Positions 1 through 6,703 of a stretch of 14,439 nt of DNA are shown here, piece after piece (position 1 is the first letter of the stretch; every line of letters begins with the position of its first letter). The notes beneath the pieces are model-generated. The model had not been told where the DNA came from. It was given only the letters and a program-made list of their open reading frames with translations, and did no database searches. The stretch lies in assembly GCA_002369515.1 (NCBI GenBank), contig DFFM01000055.1:42995-57433 (forward strand). The letters run 5' to 3'. The DNA comes from Prevotella sp. UBA3776. Lineage in GTDB: Bacteria > Bacteroidota > Bacteroidia > Bacteroidales > Bacteroidaceae. The position numbers and the translations under genes were made by a program.

Positions 1-497
1 GGCTCGATGGCCAGACAGCGGGCAATCTCGGTGCGTCGGCGCTCGCCTCCGGAGAGTTGGTCGCCCTTGTTCTTGCGCACCTTGCCCAGTCGGAACTCGC
101 TGATGAGACTCTCCAGTTTCTCCAATTGGTAGTCGCGGGGTTTGCCCGTCATTTCGAGCACGGCCATGATGTTGTCTTCAACGCTGAGCTTGCGGAACAC
201 GCTGGCCTCCTGTGGCAGGTAGCCAATGCCTGCGCGGGCGCGCTTATACACCGGATAGTCGGTGATTTCCTGATTGCCCAGAAACACGTGTCCGCCATTG
301 GGCAGCACCAGCCCAGTGGTCATGTAGAACGAGGTGGTCTTGCCCGCGCCGTTGGGGCCGAGCAGTCCCACTATTTCGCCCTGCTTCACGTCGAAGGCCA
401 CGTCGTTCACCACCGTACGCTTGCCGTAGCGTTTCACCAGTCCTTCGGTGCGCAGCACCAGTTGCTCCTCGTGTTGAGTTTGTTCAGTTGTATCCAT
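1..497 (-). CDS. lptB: LPS export ABC transporter ATP-binding protein LptB (partial, C-terminus off the window)
   Basis: This is the cytoplasmic ATPase that powers LptFG to extract lipopolysaccharide from the inner membrane and push it along the Lpt bridge to the outer membrane. Translating the minus strand from the ATG at 497 gives about 165 residues before the window edge. The Walker A is GPNGAGKTT, followed by a Q-loop ([10 protein letters not shown]) typical of LptB, and the ABC signature LSGGERRR with the ARCLA stretch after it. Walker B and the H-loop lie outside the window. A polar extension of about 15 residues ([12 protein letters not shown]) precedes the conserved start, as is common in Bacteroidota LptB. 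The gene is divergent from mlaE and shares its promoter region; the leader from the predicted -7 box is about 19 bases. The family call is firm. Only the C-terminal third is unseen. Confidence 0.93.
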   Translation of the reverse strand, partial: MDTTEQTQHEEQLVLRTEGLVKRYGKRTVVNDVAFDVKQGEIVGLLGPNGAGKTTSFYMTTGLVLPNGGHVFLGNQEITDYPVYKRARAGIGYLPQEASVFRKLSVEDNIMAVLEMTGKPRDYQLEKLESLISEFRLGKVRKNKGDQLSGGERRRTEIARCLAIE

Positions 498-508
498 TTT
501 TTCGGTTA

Positions 509-552
509 TTTGCTTGCAAAGGTAATGCTTTTGTCGTATCTTTGCAAGCAAA
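509..552. promoter_or_regulatory. Mirror-symmetric divergent promoter between lptB and mlaE
   Basis: A perfect 13-bp inverted repeat (TTTGCTTGCAAAG at 509-521, its complement at 540-552) flanks an 18-base spacer. Each arm holds the -7 element of one promoter and the -33 element of the other. On the plus strand, TTG at 514-516 is 20 bases from TATCTTTG at 537-544, upstream of mlaE (ATG 568). On the minus strand, TTG at 547-545 is 20 bases from TACCTTTG at 524-517, upstream of lptB (ATG 497). Both fit the Bacteroidota TTTG / TAnnTTTG consensus with its usual spacing. The two promoters occupy the same DNA, so polymerase could serve only one at a time. The palindrome could also be a regulator site. 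The promoter call is from consensus matching. Confidence 0.75.
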
Positions 553-567
553 AAGGCAAGAAAGGTT

Positions 568-1314
568 ATGTTTATAGAGAAATATCTGGTGTCGCTGGCG
601 CACTACATCCAGCTCATGGGCCGCACCTTTTCGCGTCCGGAGCGCATGCGCATGTTCCTGAAGCAGTATGTCAAGGAGATGTCGCAGCTGGGTGTTGATA
701 GCATCGGCATCGTGCTGCTCATTTCGTTTTTCATCGGTGCGGTCATCTGCATCCAGATGAAGGTGAACATCGAGAGTCCGTGGATGCCGCGCTGGGTGGC
801 GGGCTACACCACGCGCGAAATCATGCTGCTGGAGTTCTCGTCGAGCATCATGTGTCTGATACTCTCGGGAAAGGTGGGTTCGAACATTGCCTCGGAGCTG
901 GGCACCATGCGCGTGACGCAGCAGATTGACGCGCTGGAAATCATGGGCGTCAACTCTGCCTCCTATCTCATTCTCCCCAAGATTGCCGGCCTCATCACCA
1001 TCATGCCCATCCTGGTGATCTTCTCCTCGGCAGCAGGCATTCTTGGCGCTTACGGCACGGCCTACATAGGCCACATCCTTTCGCCCGACGACCTGACGCT
1101 GGGCCTGCAGCACGATTTCAACCCGTGGTTCATGACCATGAGCATCATCAAGAGTCTGTTCTTCGCGTTCATCATCAGCAGTGTGTCGTCGTTTTTCGGC
1201 TACACCGTCGAGGGTGGCTCCGTCGAAGTGGGCAAGGCCAGCACCACCGCAGTTGTCAACTCCAGCGTTCTGATTCTTTTCTCAGATGTATTTCTAACAC
1301 AATTGTTATCATGA
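568..1314 (+). CDS. mlaE: MlaE-type phospholipid ABC transporter permease
   Basis: Inner-membrane permease of the Mla/MCE phospholipid transport system, which moves phospholipids between the inner and outer membranes and helps keep outer-membrane asymmetry. The 248-residue length is normal. An N-terminal amphipathic stretch (about 1-40) precedes a hydrophobic segment at 46-65. The family motif [14 protein letters not shown] is at residues 110-123, followed by membrane segments at about 138-165, 190-212 and 228-246. The ATG at 568 lies 24 bases after the predicted -7 box, with an A-rich leader. The stop overlaps the mlaF start in an ATGA arrangement, so the two are probably translationally coupled. 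No MCE-domain (MlaD) gene follows before the terminator, so the substrate-binding partner must be encoded elsewhere. Confidence 0.92.
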   Translation: MFIEKYLVSLAHYIQLMGRTFSRPERMRMFLKQYVKEMSQLGVDSIGIVLLISFFIGAVICIQMKVNIESPWMPRWVAGYTTREIMLLEFSSSIMCLILSGKVGSNIASELGTMRVTQQIDALEIMGVNSASYLILPKIAGLITIMPILVIFSSAAGILGAYGTAYIGHILSPDDLTLGLQHDFNPWFMTMSIIKSLFFAFIISSVSSFFGYTVEGGSVEVGKASTTAVVNSSVLILFSDVFLTQLLS

Positions 1315-2084
1315 TCGAAGTAAAGAGTCTTTATAAAAGTTTCGAAGATAAAGAGGTCTTGCACGACATCAACACCGTGTTTGAAGACGGCAAAACGAAC
1401 CTGATCATCGGACAGTCGGGATCGGGCAAGACCGTGCTGATGAAAAACCTCGTGGGGCTGCTCGAACCCACCAGCGGACAGGTGCTCTACGATGGGCGCG
1501 ACTTTGTCAAGATGGACAAGCACGAGAAAGTACACATGCGCCGCGAAATGGGCATGATTTTCCAAAGTGCAGCCCTGTTCGACTCGCTCACCGTGCTCGA
1601 GAATGTCATGTTTCCGCTCGACATGTTCTCCACCGACAGCTACGGACGGCGGCGCAAGCGCGCCATGGAATGTCTGGAGCGCGTCAACCTGAAGGGTGCA
1701 GAGAAGAAATACCCCGCCGAAATATCGGGCGGAATGCAGAAGCGCGTGGCCATAGCCCGCGCCATCGTGCTCAACCCGAAATACTTGTTCTGCGACGAGC
1801 CCAACTCGGGTCTCGACCCCAAGACGAGCCTCGTCATCGACGACCTGCTGCACGGCATCACCCACGACCTTGGCATCACCACCATCATCAACACCCACGA
1901 CATGAACTCGGTGATGGGCATTGGCGAGAACATTGTCTTCATCTACGAGGGCTGCAAGGAGTGGCAGGGCGAGAGCCACCAAATCATGCAGTCGAAAAAC
2001 CAACGGCTCACCGACTTCATCTTCGCCAGCAACCTGCAGAAGAAGATGCGCGAAGCAATCATAGAAAATGGCCTTCAGATTTAG
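1311..2084 (+). CDS. mlaF: MlaF-type phospholipid ABC transporter ATPase
   Basis: Cytoplasmic ATPase partner of MlaE, 257 residues from the ATG at 1311. Visible motifs are Walker A GQSGSGKT (34-41), Q-loop Q85 in GMIFQSAALF, signature ISGGMQKR (from 138), Walker B YLFCDEP (158-164), D-loop SGLDP, and the H-loop His196 in NTHD. The SGGM form of the signature is typical of MlaF rather than LptB. The frame stays open 62 codons upstream, but that stretch lies inside mlaE in another frame and reads as low-complexity His/Arg/Gln sequence. The start overlapping the mlaE stop (ATGA) is clearly the right one. The last codons form the left arm of the transcription terminator. Confidence 0.93.
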   Translation: MIEVKSLYKSFEDKEVLHDINTVFEDGKTNLIIGQSGSGKTVLMKNLVGLLEPTSGQVLYDGRDFVKMDKHEKVHMRREMGMIFQSAALFDSLTVLENVMFPLDMFSTDSYGRRRKRAMECLERVNLKGAEKKYPAEISGGMQKRVAIARAIVLNPKYLFCDEPNSGLDPKTSLVIDDLLHGITHDLGITTIINTHDMNSVMGIGENIVFIYEGCKEWQGESHQIMQSKNQRLTDFIFASNLQKKMREAIIENGLQI

Positions 2085-2107
2085 ATTCCTCTGAAGGCCA
2101 TTTTTTT
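2066..2107 (+). terminator. Rho-independent terminator of mlaEF, left arm inside the coding region
   Basis: A perfect 14-bp stem (AAATGGCCTTCAGA at 2066-2079 with its complement at 2090-2103) has a 10-base loop. Seven T residues follow at 2101-2107. The mlaF stop codon (TAG, 2082-2084) lies in the loop, so the left arm encodes the last residues of MlaF. Read on the minus strand the same hairpin is followed by only four T, so it may also weakly stop transcription arriving from the Omp28-like gene. Confidence 0.9.
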
Positions 2108-2161
2108 GCTGTTTTTTCCTTAACCTATATCGGCAGTCAAGGAACTAACAATCCACCATCG

Positions 2162-4048
2162 TTATTTCACTATCAGTTTCCGTCCGTTCTCAATCACCAC
2201 GCCACGGAAGCTGTTGTCCACGCGCTGTCCGCTCAGGTTGTAGCGCACGGCGGGTTTTGCCACCCGAGTCTCTGCAACGCTGATGCCGTTGGGCAACCCG
2301 ATTTTGGCCTTGGCCGCATTGAGGATGCGGGCCGAGTGGGTGTCCACCACCATGGCAACGGCCGTGAGTTTGGTTTTGTCCTGAATGAGGGTGTTGTCGG
2401 AGATGTCGCCGTCGAACGAGCTGTCGATGGCCTTGCCGTCAGTGATGGTCTGGGGCAGCGAGCCTTCAACGCCCAACATCAAATCCCATCCAGCCACAGC
2501 CACATGGTTGAACTTCACGCCCGACACGCGCTTGGGAGCCGACACCCAATAATCCATATTGTCGTCGCCAACACTCTGACCCGAGAAATTGTTGTTCTGC
2601 AGCCACGAAGCATCGCTCATCCCGTCTTCCGTCAGCAGGTAAGCCAGGGCGTAGTGGCCGTCGGTGGTGTCGAAATTGAAGGTTGACTGCGTGTCGAAGC
2701 GTACCGCTGTATGGCTGTCGTCCGTCCACGAGGCATTGAGCGTCAGTTCCACGGGGGTCACCTCCTGGGCTGCATCACTCACCGCACTGCTCAGCACTGT
2801 GGGATAGACAATGGTCATTCGGTTGACCGATGCCGAGGGGTAGCTGTTGGCCAGCAAGGCAAGAACGTCTTCGTAGGCGTCGATGGTCATTTCGTCTCCG
2901 TCGTGAACGGCAACGGGAACCACTTTGTCACCATACTCCTTGGCCAGTTTGTCCATATAGACGATGCCGATGGGGCACCATCCGCACCATGTGCCGGTGA
3001 ACTCCTCTACAACGGGCGTGGCTGGCGAACTCTTCGAGACAACCAAGAGCTGGCCTTCGGCCATGACACCGGTGGACGATTCGTTGGCCTTGCCGTTCAC
3101 CTTGGTAATGGTCAGCTGCTTATTGAAGATTCCCAATGCGCTCTCGGCGGGCAGCTCCAGGGCAAACATGCCGCCAGTCCCCACGTCATCGAGGCTGATG
3201 GAGACTGTTTTCTCAGCAGCCGACTGGCCTTCGCCACCGACAGTATAAGAAATGGACTTGACGGCGTCCTGTCCACGGTTGGTAACCGTGACGATGGCCT
3301 GCGACGTTTTGCCCTTGAGCGTATAGACCGATTCAAAATTGCGCACCGAAACCGCGTTGTGCTTGAAATTTCCTCCACCGAAGAGCACCTTCGCCAACAG
3401 GTTTCCCTTGGCGTTCTCCCATTCGCCCGGTGTGCCCGTGGTCACCAGGTAGGCATCGGCGCGGTTGTTCTCGGTGTTGGTAAAGATAAGGGGAGCGCCA
3501 GCGTATTGGCCTCCTTTCGCCAAGTTGTTTTCGTCGAACGAGTAGCCCACGTAAAGTCCCGTCGGCGGAATGACGTGTTTTTTCTTGAAAGCCACGTCGT
3601 TGAAATCTTCGATGGTCAGATTCGACGCCGCCACGTCAACCACTTCCAGGTCGGCAGAAGCCCCGTCGGCGGGCAGTTGGGTAGCCACCCACACCTTGAC
3701 ATTGGCCATGTCGCTGACAAGGGCGAAGAAGCTGAATCCATCGACCGTGGTCCCCTCGCCGCCAAGGAAATCGTAGGGGATGAATGTGGCCACATCGTAG
3801 TGGCCGGCCTGTCCGAAGCCATCGATGTTCCAGGATACATTGCCCGTGTCGTAGTTGCTCCACCAAATCTGGCCGTTGCCCGCTTTGATGGCAGCGGTGC
3901 GCTGCGGGGCCTTGGCCTTGTAAGCTACTAGAGGAGCCTTGCCCCCCTTGAACTCGGCTTTCGCTGTGGTCTGCTGTGCAAAAGCCAGTCCGCACAAAGA
4001 AAGCATCATGAACATGCTAAGTAAACGTCTTTTCATAGGTATTGCCAT
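2162..4048 (-). CDS. Secreted Omp28-like protein with a thioredoxin-type CxxC motif and a C-terminal sorting-like tail
   Basis: A 628-residue exported protein of the Omp28-related type found in Bacteroidota. A signal peptide (KRR, then a hydrophobic core ending LAFA-QQ near residue 25) starts the protein. The start could equally be the second ATG at 4036, which gives a more standard MKRRLL beginning. Residues about 55-230 form a β-rich domain of unknown role, and about 235-330 look like an Ig-like β-sandwich. Residues 345-425 carry EEFTGTWCGWCP with Cys355 and Cys358, plus YPSASVNR, whose Pro404 may be the cis-proline of a thioredoxin fold. The last 30 residues (YNLSGQRV, then GVVIENGRKLIVK) resemble the short C-terminal tail seen on many secreted Prevotella proteins and suggest export by the type IX secretion route. 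Its substrate is unknown; a redox or disulfide role is only inferred. It is the last gene of the der run, 40 bases after the lipoprotein gene. Confidence 0.8.
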   Translation of the reverse strand: MAIPMKRRLLSMFMMLSLCGLAFAQQTTAKAEFKGGKAPLVAYKAKAPQRTAAIKAGNGQIWWSNYDTGNVSWNIDGFGQAGHYDVATFIPYDFLGGEGTTVDGFSFFALVSDMANVKVWVATQLPADGASADLEVVDVAASNLTIEDFNDVAFKKKHVIPPTGLYVGYSFDENNLAKGGQYAGAPLIFTNTENNRADAYLVTTGTPGEWENAKGNLLAKVLFGGGNFKHNAVSVRNFESVYTLKGKTSQAIVTVTNRGQDAVKSISYTVGGEGQSAAEKTVSISLDDVGTGGMFALELPAESALGIFNKQLTITKVNGKANESSTGVMAEGQLLVVSKSSPATPVVEEFTGTWCGWCPIGIVYMDKLAKEYGDKVVPVAVHDGDEMTIDAYEDVLALLANSYPSASVNRMTIVYPTVLSSAVSDAAQEVTPVELTLNASWTDDSHTAVRFDTQSTFNFDTTDGHYALAYLLTEDGMSDASWLQNNNFSGQSVGDDNMDYWVSAPKRVSGVKFNHVAVAGWDLMLGVEGSLPQTITDGKAIDSSFDGDISDNTLIQDKTKLTAVAMVVDTHSARILNAAKAKIGLPNGISVAETRVAKPAVRYNLSGQRVDNSFRGVVIENGRKLIVK

Positions 4049-4088
4049 TAATGATGAAAAAAATAGCGTTGAAAAAAAACAGCGGCCA

Positions 4089-4478
4089 TCACCTCATGCG
4101 CCACTGTCCGTCGTGCTCCACCATGGGCACCACCACCTCCTCGATGGTGCTGTCGCCGAAACAGATGGCCAGGAAGGCGTTGGCCGAGCGGCCGCTATCG
4201 TCGGCGATGCAGTTGACGATGCGCACGTCGCGCATGCCCTGGTGCTCGGCCTTCATCTGCTCGGCAAACATCTTCATGTTGTCTATCATCTGGCTGCGAT
4301 ACTCAGGCCGCATGGCGCCGCTGCCCTGACGGCCATCGACGAAGGCCTCGTAGCGCCCCTTCAGCAACAGGTCGTAATACTGCTTGGCGGCCTTGGCGGC
4401 CTGCTCCTCGGGATGGCGCGAGGAGCAGGCCGCCAAGACGGCAGCAAGGGCCAACAGGATGTAGAAAGCCTTTCTCAT
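4089..4478 (-). CDS. Small lipoprotein, possible NTF2-like (DUF4878-type) fold
   Basis: A 129-residue predicted lipoprotein. Residues 1-18 are a signal peptide with a hydrophobic core and lipobox AVLAAC, giving a lipidated Cys18. The mature part begins SSRHPEEQAAKAAKQYYDLL, a helix followed by an alternating pattern (YEAFVDG near 43-49, then MRDVRIVNCIADD, NAFLAICFGD, and EEVVVPMVEHDGQWRM at the end). This layout matches NTF2/SnoaL-like cone folds such as DUF4878, where the final strand reads V-x-x-DG-x-W. The family assignment is from pattern only. It starts 18 bases after the der stop on the same strand, so it is probably co-transcribed with der. Function is unknown. Confidence 0.72.
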   Translation of the reverse strand: MRKAFYILLALAAVLAACSSRHPEEQAAKAAKQYYDLLLKGRYEAFVDGRQGSGAMRPEYRSQMIDNMKMFAEQMKAEHQGMRDVRIVNCIADDSGRSANAFLAICFGDSTIEEVVVPMVEHDGQWRMR

Positions 4479-4496
4479 GTTGCGGGGGCGGTCATG

Positions 4497-5810
4497 TCAT
4501 TTCTGGCGGATGAACACATTGATGGGCGAACCCGTGAGCGTCCAGTTCTCGCGTATTTTGTTTTCCAGGAAACGGCGGTAGGGCTCTTTCACATACTGCG
4601 GCAGGTTGGCATAGAACACGAACGAGGGAATCTGCGTGTTGGGCAGTTGTGAAACATACTTTATCTTGATGTACTTGCCCTTGATGGAAGGGGGCGGATA
4701 GGCCTCGATGAGGGGCAGCATCACCTCGTTGAGTTTCGACGTGCCGATGCGCACTTTCCGGTTGAGATAGACCTGCTTGGCGGTTTCGAGCACGCGGAAG
4801 ATGCGCTGCTTGGTGACGGCCGAAGCGAAGATGATGGGGAAGTCGGTGAACGGGGCCATGCGGTCGCGTATGGCATTCTCGAAGGTGTCGATGACCTTCT
4901 GTGTCTTGTCCTCCACCAGGTCCCACTTGTTGACCACCACCACCAGGCTCTTGTTGTTCTTCTGAATAATCTGGAAGATGTTCATGTCCTGCGCCTCGAT
5001 GCCGCGCGTGGCGTCGATCATCAGTATGCACACGTCGCTGTTCTCGATGGCGCGGATGCTGCGCATCACGCTGTAGAACTCCAGGTCTTCGGTCACTTTG
5101 TTCTTGCGGCGGATGCCGGCGGTATCAACCAGATAGAAGTCGAATCCGAACTTGTCGTAGCGGGTGTAGATGCTGTCGCGCGTGGTGCCCGCAATGTCGG
5201 TGACGATGTTGCGCTCCTCGCCGATGAAGGCGTTGATGAGGCTCGACTTGCCCGCGTTGGGGCGTCCCACCACGGCAAAACGTGGAATGCCTTCCTCAAT
5301 GTTCTCGGCTGTGGTGGCGGGCAGTTTCTCGAGCACCAGGTCGAGCAGGTCGCCCGTGCCGCTGCCCGTGGCCGAACTGATGCAGGTGGGCTCGCCCAAC
5401 CCCAGTTTGTAGAACTCGTAGGAGTCGTATATCTGCTCGTTGTTGTCGGTCTTGTTGGCAACGAGGATGACCGGCAGCTTGGTGCGGCGCAGGATCTGTG
5501 CCACGTCAACGTCGAGGTCGGTCACCCCGGTGGACACATCGACCAGAAACAGCACCAGGTCGGCCTCTTCGGTGGCCACCATCACCTGTTTGCGGATTTC
5601 CTCCTCGAACACGTCGTCCGAGTTGACCACCCAGCCGCCCGTATCGACCACAGAGAACTCCTTGCCACACCAGTCGCACTTGCCGTACTGGCGGTCGCGC
5701 GTGGTGCCGGCCTCACTGCTCACTATGGCCTGACGGCTCTTGGTCAGGCGGTTGAAAAGGGTCGATTTCCCCACATTGGGCCGACCCACAATGGCTACTA
5801 AATTTGGCAT
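4497..5810 (-). CDS. der: Ribosome-assembly GTPase Der (EngA)
   Basis: Essential double GTPase acting in maturation of the 50S subunit in the cytoplasm. It is 437 residues from the ATG at 5810, the normal family length. The first G domain has P-loop GRPNVGKS (9-16), DTGG (56-59) and NKTD (119-122). The second has GRPNAGKS (182-189), DTAGI (229-233) and NKWD (294-297). The C-terminal KH-like domain ends in [10 protein letters not shown], the expected ending. A CxxC pair (Cys45, Cys48) occurs in the first G domain, which I do not recall as universal. The frame stays open 104 codons further upstream through a repeat array, but [12 protein letters not shown] is the conserved start. The predicted promoter lies between the array and this ATG. 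It heads a run with the lipoprotein and Omp28-like genes. Confidence 0.96.
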   Translation of the reverse strand: MPNLVAIVGRPNVGKSTLFNRLTKSRQAIVSSEAGTTRDRQYGKCDWCGKEFSVVDTGGWVVNSDDVFEEEIRKQVMVATEEADLVLFLVDVSTGVTDLDVDVAQILRRTKLPVILVANKTDNNEQIYDSYEFYKLGLGEPTCISSATGSGTGDLLDLVLEKLPATTAENIEEGIPRFAVVGRPNAGKSSLINAFIGEERNIVTDIAGTTRDSIYTRYDKFGFDFYLVDTAGIRRKNKVTEDLEFYSVMRSIRAIENSDVCILMIDATRGIEAQDMNIFQIIQKNNKSLVVVVNKWDLVEDKTQKVIDTFENAIRDRMAPFTDFPIIFASAVTKQRIFRVLETAKQVYLNRKVRIGTSKLNEVMLPLIEAYPPPSIKGKYIKIKYVSQLPNTQIPSFVFYANLPQYVKEPYRRFLENKIRENWTLTGSPINVFIRQK

Positions 5811-5829
5811 ATCACAAATCTTTTCCGTG

Positions 5830-5861
5830 CAAAGGTAAGAAAAAATATCGAGAATCCCACA
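5830..5861 (-). promoter_or_regulatory. Probable der promoter
   Basis: Reading the minus strand, TACCTTTG (5837-5830) matches the -7 consensus, 19 bases before the der ATG. TGTG (5861-5858) sits 20 bases upstream as a near match to the -33 TTTG. Just upstream a 6-bp inverted repeat (CACAAA 5867-5872, TTTGTG 5877-5882, loop GATA) also contains a second -7-like TATCTTTG (5876-5869). It could be an operator or an alternative start point. Confidence 0.6.
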
Positions 5862-5944
5862 TTTCGCACAAAGATATTTGTGTTTCAACGCATAACGTCC
5901 CTGCCGGCACGGTTTGGGCGAGCCGCTGCCGACACCGCGAAAAC

Positions 5945-6063
5945 ATCTCCCGACGTTGCGCTGAAATTCTCTAGAGAATTCGGTCGTATCGTCGGGAGAT
6001 AAAAAATTGTTGTCGGGAGATGAAATTTTATTGTCGGGAGATAAAGAAATATCGTCGGGAGGT
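5945..6063. repeat. Iteron-like array: four 21-bp-spaced GTCGGGAGAT copies plus one inverted copy
   Basis: GTCGGGAGAT occurs at 5991-6000, 6012-6021 and 6033-6042. GTCGGGAGGT (one change) is at 6054-6063, so the spacing is exactly 21 bases each time. The intervening 11 bases are A/T-rich and variable. An inverted copy (ATCTCCCGAC) is at 5945-5954 and can pair with the first direct copy to form an 11-bp stem (5945-5955 with 5990-6000) that encloses the palindrome at 5965-5980. Two helical turns per repeat would put each copy on the same DNA face, as expected for cooperative protein binding. What binds is unknown. It could also be a copy of a dispersed repeat. Confidence 0.85.
5965..5980. repeat. 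Perfect 16-bp palindrome inside the array stem
   Basis: AATTCTCTAGAGAATT is fully self-complementary. It lies between the inverted and the first direct copy of the 10-bp motif, at the tip of the potential cruciform. A dimeric regulator site is one possibility. Confidence 0.8.
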
Positions 6064-6080
6064 GTCTTTGCCGTACCTCG

Positions 6081-6096
6081 CTTTGCGCGCGCAAAG
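6081..6096. repeat. Perfect 16-bp GC-core palindrome
   Basis: CTTTGCGCGCGCAAAG is fully self-complementary. It lies 17 bases beyond the last array copy, and the flanks (GCCG on the left, CGGC on the right) extend the symmetry with a bulge. It may be a regulator site for the operon on the right. As an RNA hairpin it would lack a U-tract. Confidence 0.8.
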
Positions 6097-6244
6097 AGCG
6101 GCACGGATGCAGGCTCACACAACAGGGCTCACGAAAAAGGCGAAATTGCACGCGGAACAGAGCGAGCCGTGCACAATATGTTCACAAAAGCGGCAAAAAA
6201 AGAAAAAAACTTTCTCACACCACCCGATTCGCAGAAAAAAATGC

Positions 6245-6252
6245 TAACTTTG
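6245..6252 (+). promoter_or_regulatory. Predicted -7 element of the metal operon
   Basis: TAACTTTG fits the Bacteroidota -7 consensus and lies 30 bases before the ATG at 6283. No TTG-like -33 is found 19-21 bases upstream (the region reads CACCC), so the promoter looks incomplete and may depend on an activator. An in-frame ATG at 6241 overlaps this box and would lie upstream of the transcript start. Confidence 0.5.
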
Positions 6253-6282
6253 CAGCCGTGGAAGAAACCACAAGCTAGGAAA

Positions 6283-6633
6283 ATGAACAGGAAAGCAACA
6301 AAAAGACATATCGCCTCGTGGGTGCTGTTGGCAGTGTTTCTGCCAATGATGGTCTTTTCGTCGCTCCATGTCCACAGCAATGGGCAGTGCAGCGAGGTGC
6401 AATGCGCCGAATGCGTCAACCACATGCCCCACGCAGGCCACTTCATGGCGCAGGACAGCCCCATGCACTCGTGTGTGCTCTGCCAGTTTCTTTCACTGCC
6501 GTTTTTGGCTGCCGCAGCCATGGTGGTGGCCATTTGTTACACCCCCAAACACACTGTCAACACAGTCAACCGATGCAATGTCTGCATCGCCCTCAGAGGC
6601 AGTGTGGCACTGCGGGCCCCGCCTTTTGTCTGA
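6283..6633 (+). CDS. Small Cys/His-rich membrane protein, first gene of a putative metal-uptake operon
   Basis: A 116-residue protein of a kind I remember beside TonB-dependent metal receptors in Bacteroidota; it has no established name that I know. A hydrophobic segment at 11-27 follows a basic start (MNRKATKRH). Next comes a non-cytoplasmic-looking segment crowded with metal ligands: His29, His31, Cys36, Cys41-x2-Cys44, His47, His50, His53, His62 and Cys64-x2-Cys67. A second membrane segment (68-86) follows, then a CNVC motif (98-101) and a short tail. Two CxxC pairs and six His in under 40 residues suggest metal binding, for example sensing or handing over zinc or copper. The start at 6283 is chosen because it follows the predicted promoter; an earlier in-frame ATG at 6241 overlaps the -7 box. 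The receptor gene starts 70 bases downstream. Confidence 0.75.
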   Translation: MNRKATKRHIASWVLLAVFLPMMVFSSLHVHSNGQCSEVQCAECVNHMPHAGHFMAQDSPMHSCVLCQFLSLPFLAAAAMVVAICYTPKHTVNTVNRCNVCIALRGSVALRAPPFV

Positions 6634-6693
6634 CAAGTCCATGGCACACTCGCTGCCGAGGTGCCGTCTCGTTTTGTGATTTTTCAGACAAAA
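6624..6693 (+). promoter_or_regulatory. Structured spacer between the small membrane protein and the receptor gene
   Basis: A perfect 10-bp inverted repeat (TTTTGTCTGA 6624-6633, TCAGACAAAA 6684-6693) encloses a nested stem (ATGGCAC 6641-6647 with GTGCCGT 6661-6667, one G-U pair). The stop codon of the first gene ends the left arm, and the receptor ATG is 10 bases after the right arm. There is no long U-tract, so it is not an ordinary terminator. A role in translation, RNA stability or attenuation is inference. Confidence 0.5.
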
Positions 6694-6703
6694 AGCAACT
6701 TAC

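Larger units (their letters stand above)
5811..6282. other. Non-coding region between der and the metal operon, rich in repeats
   Basis: These 472 bases lie between two divergent transcription units and show no convincing gene. They contain the der promoter, an inverted copy of a 10-bp motif (5945-5954), a 16-bp palindrome (5965-5980), a four-copy 21-bp array (5991-6063), a second 16-bp palindrome (6081-6096), and an A-rich stretch leading to the operon promoter. Several frames are open across the array only because its period (21) is a multiple of three. They encode low-complexity heptads such as LPTIKFH on one strand and LSGDEIL on the other. Confidence 0.8.

Noticed and set aside
484..1113. 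A 209-codon minus-strand frame opposite mlaE
   Set aside because: His/Arg/Asp-rich shadow with no motifs; mlaE on the plus strand is unmistakable.
1125..1310. Upstream extension of mlaF
   Set aside because: It overlaps mlaE in another frame and encodes low-complexity sequence; the ATGA overlap at 1311 gives the family's normal start.
2711..3931. A 406-codon plus-strand frame opposite the Omp28-like gene
   Set aside because: Low-complexity Gly/His/Val/Asp product with no domain; the minus-strand gene has a signal peptide, a CGWCP motif and a recognised tail.
5991..6063. Possible CRISPR array
   Set aside because: Conserved boxes are only 10 bases with 11-base A/T-rich intervals, no palindromic repeat of CRISPR length and no cas genes nearby.
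5811..6122. A 104-codon N-terminal extension of Der through the repeat array
   Set aside because: Der homologues start at [12 protein letters not shown]; the predicted promoter lies within the extension, and the frame is open only because the repeat period is a multiple of three.
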